DNA of 42,883 bases, taken from assembly GCA_022180565.1 (NCBI GenBank), contig BQML01000020.1, positions 1 to 42,883 of the forward strand, given 5' to 3'. Under the pieces are notes generated by a model, which searched no databases, was not told the origin of the DNA, and worked only from the letters and a program-made list of their open reading frames with translations. Positions 7,421 through 19,456 of the stretch are shown here, piece by piece. Made by a program: the position numbers and the translations under genes. How positions within the stretch are numbered: position 1 is the stretch's first letter; every line of letters starts with the position of its first letter. The DNA comes from Bacteroidia bacterium. GTDB lineage: Bacteria > Bacteroidota > Ignavibacteria > UBA10030.

Positions 7421-8776
7421 ATGGCTTCCAACAATCAGCACCGGACCAGTCTTCTCGTTGTGGACGACGAATTTGTTGTGCGCGATTCCCTGAGCAAGTG
7501 GTTCCGCCAGGACGGCTATCGCGTGGAAACGGCGGAAGACGCCGCCTCGGCGCTCAGGCTCATGGACAAGGGCCCCTGGGATATCGTCCTCCTGGACATC
7601 AAGATGCCCGGCATGGGCGGCCTCGAACTGCAGAAACGCATCAAGGAGATTGACCCATCGGCCACTATTATTATGATCACCGCCTTTGCATCGGTGGAGA
7701 GTGCCGTGCAAGCGCTCAAAGAAGGCGCCTTCGATTATGTTACCAAGCCCGTGGATCCCGACCATCTTTCCCACCTAGTGCAGAACGCCCTCCGCCAGAA
7801 AAGTCTGTCGAAGGAGAACATCAAATTGCGCGAACAGATGTCGCATCTGCTGACACCGGATGAAATCGTCGGGGACAGTCCGGAAATGAAGAGGGTCATT
7901 GAACTGGCTTCGAGCGTCGCGCAAACCGACACGACGGTTATGATCCGGGGAGAAAGCGGCACAGGCAAGGAGCTCATTGCCCGGATCATCCATGCCAACA
8001 GTCCGAGAAAATTCTTCCCGATCATCGCGGTCAATTGCGGAGCGGTACCCGAGGGCTTGTTGGAAAGCGAGTTGTTCGGCCATGAAAAAGGCGCCTTCAC
8101 CGGCGCACAGTACCGGCGCAAGGGAAAGTTCGAGCTGGCCGACGGCGGTACGATTTTCCTCGACGAGGTGGGCACAATTTCCGCGCGCATGCAGGTCCAG
8201 CTGTTGCGCGTCATCGAAAGCAAACATTTCACCCGTGTCGGGGGCAGTGAATCCATCAAAAGCGATTTCCGCGTGATTTGCGCCACGAACCGCGATTTGG
8301 AACAGGCTGTCAAAGAAGGATCCTTTCGGGAGGATCTCTACTACCGCCTCAATGTCTTCACCGTCTCACTCCCCCCTCTGCGCGAGCGGCGGTCGGATAT
8401 CCCGGCATTAACCCAGCATTTCATACGGAAATACGCCCAGGCCATGAACAAGACCGTCTCCGGGATCGACCCGTCGGCGCTCGACCTTCTTGTCCGTTAT
8501 CCCTGGCCGGGCAATGTCCGGGAGCTTGAAAACGTCATCGAACGAGCCATGGTACTGGCAACACCGCCCGCCATCAAGCCTTGTGACCTCCCATTTCAGG
8601 TCGTCCAGGCTCAACCGGCGGCAAACGGCGACTCCTTGGAAGCCGTAGAGCGGGCACACATTATTGCGATCCTGAACCGCACCAACTGGAACATCACACG
8701 ATCGGCAGGAATTCTCGGCATTGACCGGGTCACCCTCTATAACAAAATCGCCAAGTACGGACTCAAACGGCCGTGA
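7421..8776 (+). CDS. NtrC-family sigma-54-dependent response regulator
   Basis: A 451-residue activator with a complete domain set. The receiver (1-120) has phospho-acceptor Asp59 and the 'TKP' lysine. The AAA+ domain has Walker A 'GESGTGKE' (177-184) and the sigma-54-contacting 'GAFTGA' loop (224-229). A Fis-type HTH lies at the C terminus ('NITRSAGILGIDRVTLYNKI'). It opens sigma-54 promoters by ATP hydrolysis after phosphorylation by its partner, the heme-site kinase just upstream. Its likely targets are the two -24/-12 promoters at 2030 and 5717. A GTG at 7412 overlapping the kinase stop is an alternative start. Confidence 0.95.
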   Translation: MASNNQHRTSLLVVDDEFVVRDSLSKWFRQDGYRVETAEDAASALRLMDKGPWDIVLLDIKMPGMGGLELQKRIKEIDPSATIIMITAFASVESAVQALKEGAFDYVTKPVDPDHLSHLVQNALRQKSLSKENIKLREQMSHLLTPDEIVGDSPEMKRVIELASSVAQTDTTVMIRGESGTGKELIARIIHANSPRKFFPIIAVNCGAVPEGLLESELFGHEKGAFTGAQYRRKGKFELADGGTIFLDEVGTISARMQVQLLRVIESKHFTRVGGSESIKSDFRVICATNRDLEQAVKEGSFREDLYYRLNVFTVSLPPLRERRSDIPALTQHFIRKYAQAMNKTVSGIDPSALDLLVRYPWPGNVRELENVIERAMVLATPPAIKPCDLPFQVVQAQPAANGDSLEAVERAHIIAILNRTNWNITRSAGILGIDRVTLYNKIAKYGLKRP

Positions 8777-8780
8777 CCCC

Positions 8781-9332
8781 ATGCCCCCCATTCTGCTCGT
8801 CCCGATCCCGCCGCTTCAGCCGGAGACCCTCGCCACCCTTGCCCGGGGCATAGTGGAACGCTTTCAGATTGCAGTGCTTACGGACGGGTCGAAGTCCATT
8901 GACCCTGCCCCCGCATACGACGCATCGCGAAACCAGTATGATAGCTCCCTGCTCCTGTCGATTCTCCTGCGCTTGCATTCTGCCCAGAACGGCAAGATCC
9001 TTGCGGTGACGGAGGTCGATCTGTACATCCCCGTTTTGACGTTCGTTTTCGGCGAAGCTCAATTGGACGGCAAGGCAGCCATCGTGTCCGTCCGTCGTCT
9101 GGACGAGCGGTTCTACGGCCTTCCGGAGAAATCATCATTATTGGAAGACCGTTTGCTCAAAGAGGCCATCCATGAACTTGGTCACACCTTCGGCCTCCTC
9201 CATTGCCGCCGGTTTGAATGCGTCATGCATGCATCAACCGCCGTCGAGGAAATAGATTTGAAATCTTCCTCATTCTGCCCCGAATGCGCACGTCTGCTCG
9301 ACCAGAAGAATCGGATGGGGGAGAACGGTTGA
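8781..9332 (+). CDS. Archaemetzincin-family zinc metalloprotease
   Basis: A 183-residue protein with the diagnostic archaemetzincin pattern: HELGHTFGLLHC (HExxHxxGxxHC), then a second Cys four residues on and 'VMHAS' supplying the Met-turn, then 'FCPEC' near the end. The two His of HExxH and the third His bind catalytic zinc; the four cysteines would bind a second, structural zinc. Length matches the family. There is no signal peptide, so it is cytoplasmic. The ATG is 4 bases after the activator's stop, so it belongs to the sensor/activator unit. The family's substrates are largely unknown; linkage to a redox two-component system is unusual. Confidence 0.85.
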   Translation: MPPILLVPIPPLQPETLATLARGIVERFQIAVLTDGSKSIDPAPAYDASRNQYDSSLLLSILLRLHSAQNGKILAVTEVDLYIPVLTFVFGEAQLDGKAAIVSVRRLDERFYGLPEKSSLLEDRLLKEAIHELGHTFGLLHCRRFECVMHASTAVEEIDLKSSSFCPECARLLDQKNRMGENG

Positions 9333-9421
9333 GAGGTTTTCTTTTGGAAAAGAAGCCTTATCTTGCATAGGGTTCGATAGGCAGCAGGTTTTCCCTGGCA
9401 GACAAGAATGGAGGGCACCGC

Positions 9422-9847
9422 ATGGATATTCCCGCGATTGAAGCAAGCAACTACTTCCGAGGGCTCTTGCTGTTGATCAAGAGGGATCGAAAAGTGACGC
9501 AATCCGAAGTGGACCTGATGATGCGCATCGGCAAGGCGCTGGGGTTCGAAGAGGAATTCTGTAAACAGTCCGTCGAGGGAATTCTGGAGAACGAGCATGT
9601 CCGCGAGCATCCGCCGAAATTCTCCGACAGGAATCTTGCGATGAAGTTCATTCGGGACGGCCTTGTCCTCTCCTATTCGGACAACGAGATGCATCCGCTT
9701 GAGGAAGAATGGCTGAAATTTGTTGCAGAGTTGAACGGTCTTGGTCCGGAATGGTTCCAGCAGGAGAAAGAGAAAGCGGCGATTGCGGCGAAGCAGCATC
9801 CGCATCTCGAAATCGAATCGTTCCGCGCCGCAGAATTGCGAAAGTAG
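9422..9847 (+). CDS. TerB-like small alpha-helical protein
   Basis: A 141-residue, mainly helical, acidic protein. The organisation 'LLLLIKRDRKVTQSEVDLMM...LGF' followed by 'DGLVLSYSDNEMHPLEEEWLKFVAELNGL' resembles TerB/tellurite-resistance-like domains, with two helix-turn segments carrying acidic residues that could bind metal. The ATG follows GGAGG and an 89-base gap after the archaemetzincin, so co-transcription is possible but not obvious. It converges on the xerD-like gene. TerB domains occur in many stress contexts; no specific function can be assigned. Confidence 0.6.
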   Translation: MDIPAIEASNYFRGLLLLIKRDRKVTQSEVDLMMRIGKALGFEEEFCKQSVEGILENEHVREHPPKFSDRNLAMKFIRDGLVLSYSDNEMHPLEEEWLKFVAELNGLGPEWFQQEKEKAAIAAKQHPHLEIESFRAAELRK

Positions 9848-9856
9848 ACTCCGCGA

Positions 9857-10801
9857 TCAGCCCCGCGGATGGAACGTCTTGTGCACTTCCTTGAGGTATT
9901 CGCGATCGACGTGCGTGTAAATCTGCGTTGTTGCAATATCCGCATGCCCGAGCATCTCCTGAACAGCCCGTAGATCGGCACCTCCCTCAAGGAGATGAGT
10001 AGCAAAGGAATGGCGAAAGGTATGGGGATGAACTTTGCTCGTGATGTGCGCGGCACGCGCGTACTTCGCGATGCAATTCCACACCGCCATTCGGGAGAGC
10101 GGACCGCCCCGGGCATTCAGAAAGAGCACGTCCCCTGAACGCCCTCGCGCCGCAAGCTTCAGCCGCGGGCCCTCCTGATACCGGTGAATCCACTGCAAGG
10201 CCGATTTCCCGATGGGAACAAGACGCTCTTTCGATCCCTTCCCGAAGATCCGGACCAGCTCCTCCTTCACCAACACCTGAGATTGTGTCAGGCCGATCAG
10301 TTCCGACACCCTCAGCCCCGTCGCATACAGACATTCCAGCATGGCCCGGTCACGCAGGCCAAGAGGAGTGGAAACATCCGGCTTCTGCAGAATGGCGTCC
10401 ACTTCAGCGATACTGAGCACACCCGGCAGATGTTTGATGCGCTTTGGGGCATCGATGTTCTCCGTGGGATCGGTCTTCGCGATGTTTTCACCGATCAAAT
10501 AACGATGAAATCCGCGAATGGCCGAAAGGATGCGGGCAACGGACCGGGCTGAGAGCGAGCGCTCATGCAGCGATCGCAGGAATTTTCCCACCCGCTCATC
10601 TCCAACGCGCGCTCCATCCGTCACACCCTCCCTCGTAAGGAACTCCAGATAGTTTTCCAGATCGTGACAGTAGGACACGTACGAATTCGTCGCGAGGCCT
10701 TTTTCGATGAGGAGAAACGCGCAGTACGCCTTGAGTTGCCGTTCGAGAGGGTTGCGCGGGGATTCAGGAGGAAAAGGCGAACGTCGTGAGGAACGCATCA
10801 T
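9857..10801 (-). CDS. xerD: Tyrosine recombinase XerC/XerD-like
   Basis: A 314-residue tyrosine recombinase with an N-terminal SAM-like core-binding domain (about 20-110) and a catalytic domain containing all expected residues: Arg in 'TGLRVSELIGL', Lys in 'GKGSKERLVPI', 'HTFRHSFATHLLEGG' (HxxR), His in 'LGHADIATTQIYTHV', and the nucleophile Tyr in that last motif. Length and sequence match chromosomal XerD, which resolves chromosome dimers at dif with a partner recombinase. The ATG overlaps the symporter stop (ATGA type), so the two are co-transcribed. Adjacent methionines at 10801 and 10798 make the exact start uncertain. XerC versus XerD cannot be settled from this alone. Confidence 0.85.
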   Translation of the reverse strand: MMRSSRRSPFPPESPRNPLERQLKAYCAFLLIEKGLATNSYVSYCHDLENYLEFLTREGVTDGARVGDERVGKFLRSLHERSLSARSVARILSAIRGFHRYLIGENIAKTDPTENIDAPKRIKHLPGVLSIAEVDAILQKPDVSTPLGLRDRAMLECLYATGLRVSELIGLTQSQVLVKEELVRIFGKGSKERLVPIGKSALQWIHRYQEGPRLKLAARGRSGDVLFLNARGGPLSRMAVWNCIAKYARAAHITSKVHPHTFRHSFATHLLEGGADLRAVQEMLGHADIATTQIYTHVDREYLKEVHKTFHPRG

Positions 10802-12249
10802 GAGCGGGCTCCCCGAACTCCGGCGAGCAGGCTCCCCACACTAACCGTGACGCACACGCCGATCGCGGTATACCACGTCCAGGCGACAAGCTGAAACAGG
10901 ATCACGACGACCATAACGAGAATTCCTGCACTGAAGGCAATCATCGCTTCGGTCTGCCCCGGCTTTTTGAACAGGACACCCAGAAGAAACGTCCCCAACA
11001 ATCCTCCGTAGGTGAATGATGCGATGCTCAGAGCGAGTTCCACAACTGTCTGGCTTGTCTCCATGAAGAACACAGCCGCCCCCACGAGGAGGAGTGCCGT
11101 CAGGGCGGTAAACAGACGCGAAATCCGGAGTTCCCGTTCCGTGGTCAGACCGGTTCCGGCCAGAGGTTTGTAGAGATCAAGGACAAAGGATGACGACATC
11201 GAACTGAGGGATCCTGCAAGGGTCGACAGGGCGGCTGCAAAAAGACCCGCGATAATCAGGCCCGACACTCCGGGCGGAAGCCCTTCAATGATGAATTTGG
11301 GAAAGATCTCGTCACTGCGGGTCAAGCCGAGGGCATCCAGCGATGCTCCGCCGTAGTGTCCGTAGAGGAGCAATCCGACCATCAAAAAGATTGCAAACTG
11401 GATGATAATCAACACACCGCTGCCGATCAGAGCCTTGCGGCTTGCGGCCAGGGATTTTGTCGTGAGCACCCTTTGCACGATCAGCTGATCCGTGCCGTGG
11501 GAGGCCATCGACAAGAACGCTCCGCCGAGAAGCCCTGCCGGCAGCGAGTAGGCCTGAGTGAAAAAACCCTCCAGTGTTCCCACAGTGAAGACCTGGAACT
11601 TGCCTGCCTTTGCCGCGATCGCCGTCACCTCCGACCAACCGCCTTCGTGTCCTGTCACCAGCACTATGCCTGCGGCCAGAGCTCCGCCAAGATAAATGAA
11701 CATCTGGACGGCATCGACCCAAATGACTCCTCGGACACCACCCGCAAACGTGTAAACAAACGCAACGCACGCAAGGAGGAGGATCGCCGTTGGATAGTCG
11801 ATGTCTGCGATCAGTTGAAGGGGAATCGCGGTGGCAAACAATCGAACGCCGTCCGCTGCGAGCCGCGTAAGGAGGAAAATCATCGAGGCAAACCGGCGTA
11901 CCGGGAGGCCAAACCGTGTTTCCAGGAATGCATAGGCAGTGGATAATTCACCGCGGTAGTATGCCGGAAGGAACACAACGCTGATCAGGATTCTTCCGAT
12001 CAGATACCCGAACGTAACCTGCAGGAAGTTCAGGTTCGTGAGGTAGGCAAGGCCCGGGATGCTGATGAAGGTCAGTGTGCTGGTTTCGGCGGCAACGATT
12101 GAGAAGCATACGGCCCACCAGGGGATGGAATCCCGTCCGAGGAAATAGTCCTGCGCCGAACGCTGTCGTCCGCCGAGCACGATGCCGAACGACGCGACGG
12201 CGATCAGATAGACGACGACAATGGCGTAGTCAAGAGGCGTGAATCCCAT
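10798..12249 (-). CDS. Sodium:solute symporter (SSS family)
   Basis: A 483-residue inner-membrane transporter with about 13 hydrophobic helices. The family signatures are visible: N-terminal 'VYLIAVASFGIVLGGRQRSAQDYFLGRDSIPWW', 'AAETSTLTFISIPG' for the sodium site region, and 'FAGGVRGVIWVDAVQMFIYLGG'. SSS proteins use the sodium gradient to take up sugars, amino acids, nucleosides or vitamins. The substrate cannot be read from the sequence. The start is an ATG at 12249, 44 bases after the STAS gene; the stop overlaps the recombinase start. Confidence 0.9.
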   Translation of the reverse strand: MGFTPLDYAIVVVYLIAVASFGIVLGGRQRSAQDYFLGRDSIPWWAVCFSIVAAETSTLTFISIPGLAYLTNLNFLQVTFGYLIGRILISVVFLPAYYRGELSTAYAFLETRFGLPVRRFASMIFLLTRLAADGVRLFATAIPLQLIADIDYPTAILLLACVAFVYTFAGGVRGVIWVDAVQMFIYLGGALAAGIVLVTGHEGGWSEVTAIAAKAGKFQVFTVGTLEGFFTQAYSLPAGLLGGAFLSMASHGTDQLIVQRVLTTKSLAASRKALIGSGVLIIIQFAIFLMVGLLLYGHYGGASLDALGLTRSDEIFPKFIIEGLPPGVSGLIIAGLFAAALSTLAGSLSSMSSSFVLDLYKPLAGTGLTTERELRISRLFTALTALLLVGAAVFFMETSQTVVELALSIASFTYGGLLGTFLLGVLFKKPGQTEAMIAFSAGILVMVVVILFQLVAWTWYTAIGVCVTVSVGSLLAGVRGARS

Positions 12250-12293
12250 GGGGGCGAGGAGAAACGTGAAGGGGGGCCGGAGGAATGCGCCCG

Positions 12294-12626
12294 CTAGGCC
12301 TTGAGGGCTTTGGCAACCGAATCGTAAATGGCGAACGCGCGGTCAAGATGGGAGATCTTGATCAACGACATGACCTTCTTCTGGAGGCCGGCGAGCCGTA
12401 CGGTTCCGCCGTGCTCACGCATCTTACGCTCCGCAATGAGGAGGGCACTCAGTCCACTGCTGTCGCAGAACTCCACCTCGGACAAATCGAGGATCAGATG
12501 CGCGGTCTTCTCGTTGCAGAGGAGCAGAAATTCGCCTTTCAGTTCGGGCGAGATGCTCGCATCGAGCTTGCGCTCCTTGAGCTTGAACACCGTGGAATTA
12601 CCGTTCTTTTTGACCTCGAAGTGCAT
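12294..12626 (-). CDS. STAS-domain protein (anti-sigma factor antagonist type)
   Basis: A 110-residue single STAS domain: 'LKERKLDASISPELKGEFLLL' and 'LILDLSEVEFCDSSGLSALLIAERK', where 'DSSGLS' is the conserved phosphorylatable Ser region of SpoIIAA/RsbV-type antagonists. In this superfamily the protein toggles binding of an anti-sigma kinase, but no RsbW-type kinase is adjacent. I chose the ATG at 12626 because the upstream extension overlaps the preceding gene and is not STAS-like. The preceding gene ends 10 bases upstream. Confidence 0.85.
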   Translation of the reverse strand: MHFEVKKNGNSTVFKLKERKLDASISPELKGEFLLLCNEKTAHLILDLSEVEFCDSSGLSALLIAERKMREHGGTVRLAGLQKKVMSLIKISHLDRAFAIYDSVAKALKA

Positions 12627-12636
12627 GAAGATCGGG

Positions 12637-13179
12637 TTAGAACATTTCCAGGCAACGTACCAGGTTTCTGTATGCGACGGCAAGACTGCCGGGGGATCGA
12701 GTCTGTACCTGAAAGTTGAAGAACTCGTCCGCAAACGATTTCGCGAAGCTTACCCTGAGCGGGGCTTTTGATTCGCGGCAGAGGAACGCGCCGACAAGCG
12801 TGAACGTCACGTTCAGATCGAATGCTATGTCGAATGTACTCTTTTTCACTTTTCCAATCAACTCGCGTCGGGGAACGAACCACGTACTGATATCATCCTG
12901 CGAATACGGGAGGACGACCACGTTCCCATTCTCGATCCTCAGCCACGATGCCTGTTCATTCCGCGCGAGCACCGTCACCGATCCTTGTGAAAACCGCTCC
13001 GCAAGGTTGCGAACGATCCATTGGACCGAGGTGATGTCACGCGTTCCCTCGGGCAGAACCACGAGCGCCCGCCGCGCCCGCGAGACCGCCTCGGTAAACC
13101 GAATCACCGGATCCCCTACCTTGCGAAAATGAATCCGGCTGTACAAAAGTCCGATCCTGAGCCGAACGTCCCTGAACAT
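12637..13179 (-). CDS. Conserved protein resembling a Rossmann-like glycosyltransferase fragment
   Basis: A 180-residue protein I do not firmly recognise. Alternating hydrophobic strands and helices ('RRALVVLPEGTRDI', 'GSVTVLARNEQASWL', 'NVVVLPYSQDDI', 'FDIAFDLNVTFTLVGAFLCR') suggest an alpha/beta Rossmann fold like one half of a GT-9/heptosyltransferase domain, and similar short proteins occur in Bacteroidota. There is no signal peptide or membrane helix. It lies 3 bases after the barrel-protein stop in the direction of transcription and 10 bases before the STAS gene, so it is within the same operon. Function unknown. Confidence 0.6.
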   Translation of the reverse strand: MFRDVRLRIGLLYSRIHFRKVGDPVIRFTEAVSRARRALVVLPEGTRDITSVQWIVRNLAERFSQGSVTVLARNEQASWLRIENGNVVVLPYSQDDISTWFVPRRELIGKVKKSTFDIAFDLNVTFTLVGAFLCRESKAPLRVSFAKSFADEFFNFQVQTRSPGSLAVAYRNLVRCLEMF

Positions 13180-13182
13180 GAA

Positions 13183-13827
13183 TTACTTGTAGCGCTGCTC
13201 GAGAGCCTTCAACATGCGGGTAATGAAATCCTGATCGAAGAAGTAGTATCGCACTCCCAGCGAAATGCGCTGGAACGAATCCTTTTCACCGGTCGCAATG
13301 CCGTCGAGCCTGTCGGTGATGGGAAGCGCCATCTCTCCTGCGAGGGTGAACGAGAGGAACTCGCTCACGAAGAAATCCACTCCCACTCCCCCAACGACAC
13401 TTCCCTTCAGCTGGGTCGTTTCCGAACCTGTCAGCGCATTCCCGGCTCCGGTGCGCGGATCGATGTACATTCCAGTCCCCCCCACAAAGACAAAGGGATT
13501 GACCGTACCGTGCGGCATGAAGTCGGCCGCCAGATACAGATTCCCGTGTACAAGCACGGTATTCAACGACGCGCCCCCGAGGCTGTTCTTTGCCGCAAGG
13601 TATCCGAATCCCATGGAAGCCCGAATGCTCATGTACTCGATGATCGAGTAACTCAGATCCACGCCTCCTCCCAAAGAGGGATCACCGGGCCCGTAGTCCA
13701 CCTGAAGGAGGTAATAGGAAGCGGAAGGTCCTACACCGAACTTGTTCGATCGCATCTGGGCGGTTGCCGGAACGGCAAACGCCATCAGAAGCCCGCATAC
13801 GACCATTCGAGACAGAGTGGTTTTCAT
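13183..13827 (-). CDS. Outer-membrane beta-barrel protein
   Basis: A 214-residue protein with a Sec signal peptide (about 1-23, cleavage after 'AVPATA') followed by alternating amphipathic strands rich in Gly and aromatic residues ('GVDLSYSIIEYMSIRASMGFGYL', 'GVGVDFFVSEFLSFTLAGEMAL') and a penultimate strand 'ISLGVRYYFF'. The form is that of a small outer-membrane barrel of the OmpW/PorT-like class. It starts 11 bases after ligA and is followed at once by the Rossmann-like gene, so it sits in the long leftward operon. No specific function. Confidence 0.75.
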   Translation of the reverse strand: MKTTLSRMVVCGLLMAFAVPATAQMRSNKFGVGPSASYYLLQVDYGPGDPSLGGGVDLSYSIIEYMSIRASMGFGYLAAKNSLGGASLNTVLVHGNLYLAADFMPHGTVNPFVFVGGTGMYIDPRTGAGNALTGSETTQLKGSVVGGVGVDFFVSEFLSFTLAGEMALPITDRLDGIATGEKDSFQRISLGVRYYFFDQDFITRMLKALEQRYK

Positions 13828-13838
13828 TCTGTTCCCCT

Positions 13839-16678
<2,840 letters not shown>

Positions 16679-16744
16679 GCCGCTTGTGAGTGAACAATGA
16701 ACGAGGTATGGTACCGATTATTTGGGGGAGTTGCAAGGCGGGAA

Positions 16745-18967
16745 CTACCGACGCGTCAACGCTTCGCGCATGATCTTCGATAACTCTTCAAGCTGATACG
16801 GTTTCTGCAAGAAACCGTCGATCGCATCCCGCAGGGGAGTGCCATCGATGCTGGTGTTCGAGTACCCCGTCGAAATCACCACGCGCAGATCGGGATTCAG
16901 CTCTTTGAGACGATAGAATGTTTCTCGTCCTCCCATTTCGGGCATGTTCATGTCGAGCACCACGGCGTCGAATCGCTTGCGTCCCTCAAGCAGGGAGACG
17001 GCTTCCTGACCGCTTCGGGCAATGGAAACCCTGTATCCGAGATTCCTCAACATCCCTCCGATGACCTCGCCAACATGCTCCTCGTCATCGACCACGAGCA
17101 CATTCTCACGTCCTCGCGACAAACGCGGCTGCCGCGCGCGACGTCTGACGGCGCCGGTCTCCAGCATGAGCGGAAAGAACAGCGTGAACTCTGATCCGCG
17201 TCCCGGCTCACTGTCCACCGTGATAAATCCTTCATGGGAATTCACAACGCCATAGACCACCGACAATCCCAGACCGGTTCCCTTTCCCTGATCTTTTGTG
17301 GTAAAAAAAGGTTCAAAAATGTGTTGTTGCGTGTGTCGATCCATTCCCATCCCCTCATCCTTCACCGTGATGCCGACGAACTCCCCCGTTCGCTGTTCAC
17401 CGATAACATTGGGCTGACTGCTTGAGAATCCCTCACGTTTTGTCCGCACCGTGATTTCCCCCCCATCCGGCATGGCATCCCTCGCATTAATGAGGAGATT
17501 GAGGATCGCCTGCTGGATTTGTCCATCATCACCGTTAATGACCATAAGCTCGTCATCAAGCTCCTTTTTCAGGGTCAGGGTCTTGTCAATGCTCCGCTCG
17601 AACAAGTTGAGCGTCTCCTCCACAATCTCGTTTGCGATCACGGGCTTGAACTGGACGGTGCCCTTACGGGCAAACGTCAGCAACTGCCGTGTGAGCGCGG
17701 CTCCCCTGCGCGCCGCGGTCTCGATAATGTCCACAAAGCGGTACCACGGATCTCCCCTCTTCATCTTCCTCTTCATAATTGCCGTGGATCCCAGAATCGA
17801 CGTCAGAATGTTGTTGAAATCGTGCGAGATGCCGCCCGCCAGATTCCCGATGCTGTCAATCCTCTGCGCGTGAAGGATCTTCGCCTCAAGTCTCTTCTTC
17901 TCCGTGATGTCACGAGCCACAGCCCTCATGAACACCGGCCGGCGGAGTTCATCATAAATGATCGAAGTGCTCACACTCACGTCGATGAGCTCCCCGCGAC
18001 TATCCATGATCTGTCCCTCCACCCCTGTCACTTCCTCACCGCGCTCGAACACTTTCTCCAACTGCCTCCTAACCTCGTCGTGATCATCGGCAGGATAGAG
18101 TTTGAACACGGGTTGACCCACGAGCTCGTCTTTCCGGTACCCGAGTCTATCTGCTTCGGTCTGATTACAGCTGACAATGATGCCGTTCCTATTGACAATA
18201 TGGTACATGTCCGGTGAGTGCTCGAACAGATCCATGTACCTCTCCTCCGAACGCCGCAAGCGTTCGAAGAGTGCAGCATTCTCCAGAGCCACGCCGATTT
18301 GGTTTGCAAACGCCGCCATCAGGTCGAGCTGTTTGTCCCGGAACGCCATCCGGTCGCGGCTCGCGACAATAATCAAACCCGAAAACGTATCCTTCATCAT
18401 CACCGGTACGGAGGCCCAGGCACGGATACTCCCGAACGGCCATTCGGCGGCGGCCTTCCCTGTCCCGGGGTACCGCACCACTCTCGCCGACCGTATCCAC
18501 CCCAGCGAGGGATCGTCAACCGATGCACCTGGTGGAATAATCGCCAGGTCCACCTCGGCCACTCCCCGGGAAGCTTTGAGAACCAGTCGCCCTTCCTCGA
18601 CGTGATACACCCATCCGAACTCCACCTGGAGAACGTTGCGAACTTCCTGCAGGGCGTTCTGAAGGAGGTACCCGATTTCGACTGCACGATTCACCGCTTC
18701 GGCGATAGCGTTCAGCGCAATAACCTCCTGCTTCTGTTCCTCGAGCAGGCGCCCGTAGTTGAGTGTGAAGTATACGATGAGGAACCCAAAGATGCCGACG
18801 GTGATGACACTGACAAAATCATACCATCCGAGCTTGTATCCCGTGAACACGCGGACAAGCACGATGGTGACCATCGCAACCACGACCGCCGTCGAGGCAA
18901 CAATCTGTGCTTGTTCGACGGGACCGAGGGTCGCGCGGAATTTACGGATGTTACGAAAGAGGTTCAT
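16745..18967 (-). CDS. Hybrid histidine kinase (2 TM, GAF, PAS, HisKA, HATPase, receiver)
   Basis: A 740-residue kinase. Two membrane helices (about 22-42 and 48-70) are followed by a GAF-like domain (about 90-235), a PAS domain ('YMDLFEHSPDMYHIVNRNGIIVS' region) with PAC, HisKA with the phospho-acceptor His in 'GGISHDFNNILTS', an ATPase domain ('KDEGMGMDRH', 'GTGLGLSVVYGVV'), and a C-terminal receiver with Asp in 'AVVLDMNMPEMGG'. It probably senses a cytoplasmic or membrane signal and passes phosphate to its own receiver and perhaps to the single-domain regulator encoded 26 bases upstream. No output domain is present. Confidence 0.9.
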   Translation of the reverse strand: MNLFRNIRKFRATLGPVEQAQIVASTAVVVAMVTIVLVRVFTGYKLGWYDFVSVITVGIFGFLIVYFTLNYGRLLEEQKQEVIALNAIAEAVNRAVEIGYLLQNALQEVRNVLQVEFGWVYHVEEGRLVLKASRGVAEVDLAIIPPGASVDDPSLGWIRSARVVRYPGTGKAAAEWPFGSIRAWASVPVMMKDTFSGLIIVASRDRMAFRDKQLDLMAAFANQIGVALENAALFERLRRSEERYMDLFEHSPDMYHIVNRNGIIVSCNQTEADRLGYRKDELVGQPVFKLYPADDHDEVRRQLEKVFERGEEVTGVEGQIMDSRGELIDVSVSTSIIYDELRRPVFMRAVARDITEKKRLEAKILHAQRIDSIGNLAGGISHDFNNILTSILGSTAIMKRKMKRGDPWYRFVDIIETAARRGAALTRQLLTFARKGTVQFKPVIANEIVEETLNLFERSIDKTLTLKKELDDELMVINGDDGQIQQAILNLLINARDAMPDGGEITVRTKREGFSSSQPNVIGEQRTGEFVGITVKDEGMGMDRHTQQHIFEPFFTTKDQGKGTGLGLSVVYGVVNSHEGFITVDSEPGRGSEFTLFFPLMLETGAVRRRARQPRLSRGRENVLVVDDEEHVGEVIGGMLRNLGYRVSIARSGQEAVSLLEGRKRFDAVVLDMNMPEMGGRETFYRLKELNPDLRVVISTGYSNTSIDGTPLRDAIDGFLQKPYQLEELSKIMREALTRR

Positions 18968-18993
18968 GGACGCCCCGAATGAGGGACGGAAGG

Positions 18994-19368
18994 TTACTTC
19001 GGAAGGTACTTGGCGAGGACATCGTTGACTTCCCGCTCATCGATCGGTTTCAGGATGTAATCGGCGGCGCCGAGTTCGCGGGCGACCTTTTTCGCGTGAA
19101 AATCATCCATAGCCGAGACAAACACCACCGGCTTGCTTGCAAGCCGAGGAAGCCTCTTGATGTGTTCCAGAAGATCGAACCCGTTCATGTCGGGCATACG
19201 CACGTCGAGAAGAATAAGGTCCGGCTCGTAATTCTGGAGCGTGGAGAGCGCATCCGCTCCGCTCAGGGCTTCCTTGACGACGTACCCCTTCCTCTGAAGG
19301 AGCTGACCCAAGACCTTGAGCCATACCGGTTCATCATCGACAATGAGAATCTGTTTGCTTTCACTCAT
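18994..19368 (-). CDS. Single-domain response regulator
   Basis: A 124-residue CheY-like receiver with no output domain: acidic pair in 'ILIVDDEPVWL', phospho-acceptor Asp in 'LILLDVRMPDMNG', Ser in 'VFVSAMD' and Lys in 'YILKPIDE'. It ends 26 bases before the hybrid kinase, and the two are very likely co-transcribed partners. Such proteins pass phosphate onward or act by protein-protein contacts. Confidence 0.92.
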   Translation of the reverse strand: MSESKQILIVDDEPVWLKVLGQLLQRKGYVVKEALSGADALSTLQNYEPDLILLDVRMPDMNGFDLLEHIKRLPRLASKPVVFVSAMDDFHAKKVARELGAADYILKPIDEREVNDVLAKYLPK

Positions 19369-19456
19369 CCGTTCTTCTCACACCATTCGGTCACCAAGAT
19401 ACAAGAAGCAATGATGGAAGTCAATCAGCGTCGACACCACGTGAAACAAGGCCGTT

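Noticed and set aside
9849..9870. Possible hairpin between the convergent TerB-like and xerD-like genes
   Set aside because: Six-base stem overlapping the xerD-like coding end with no T-run; too weak to call a terminator.
9857..10801. XerD-like recombinase considered as the integrase of a mobile element
   Set aside because: It has normal XerD length and motifs, is coupled to a symporter gene in a housekeeping run, and no element boundaries were found near it.
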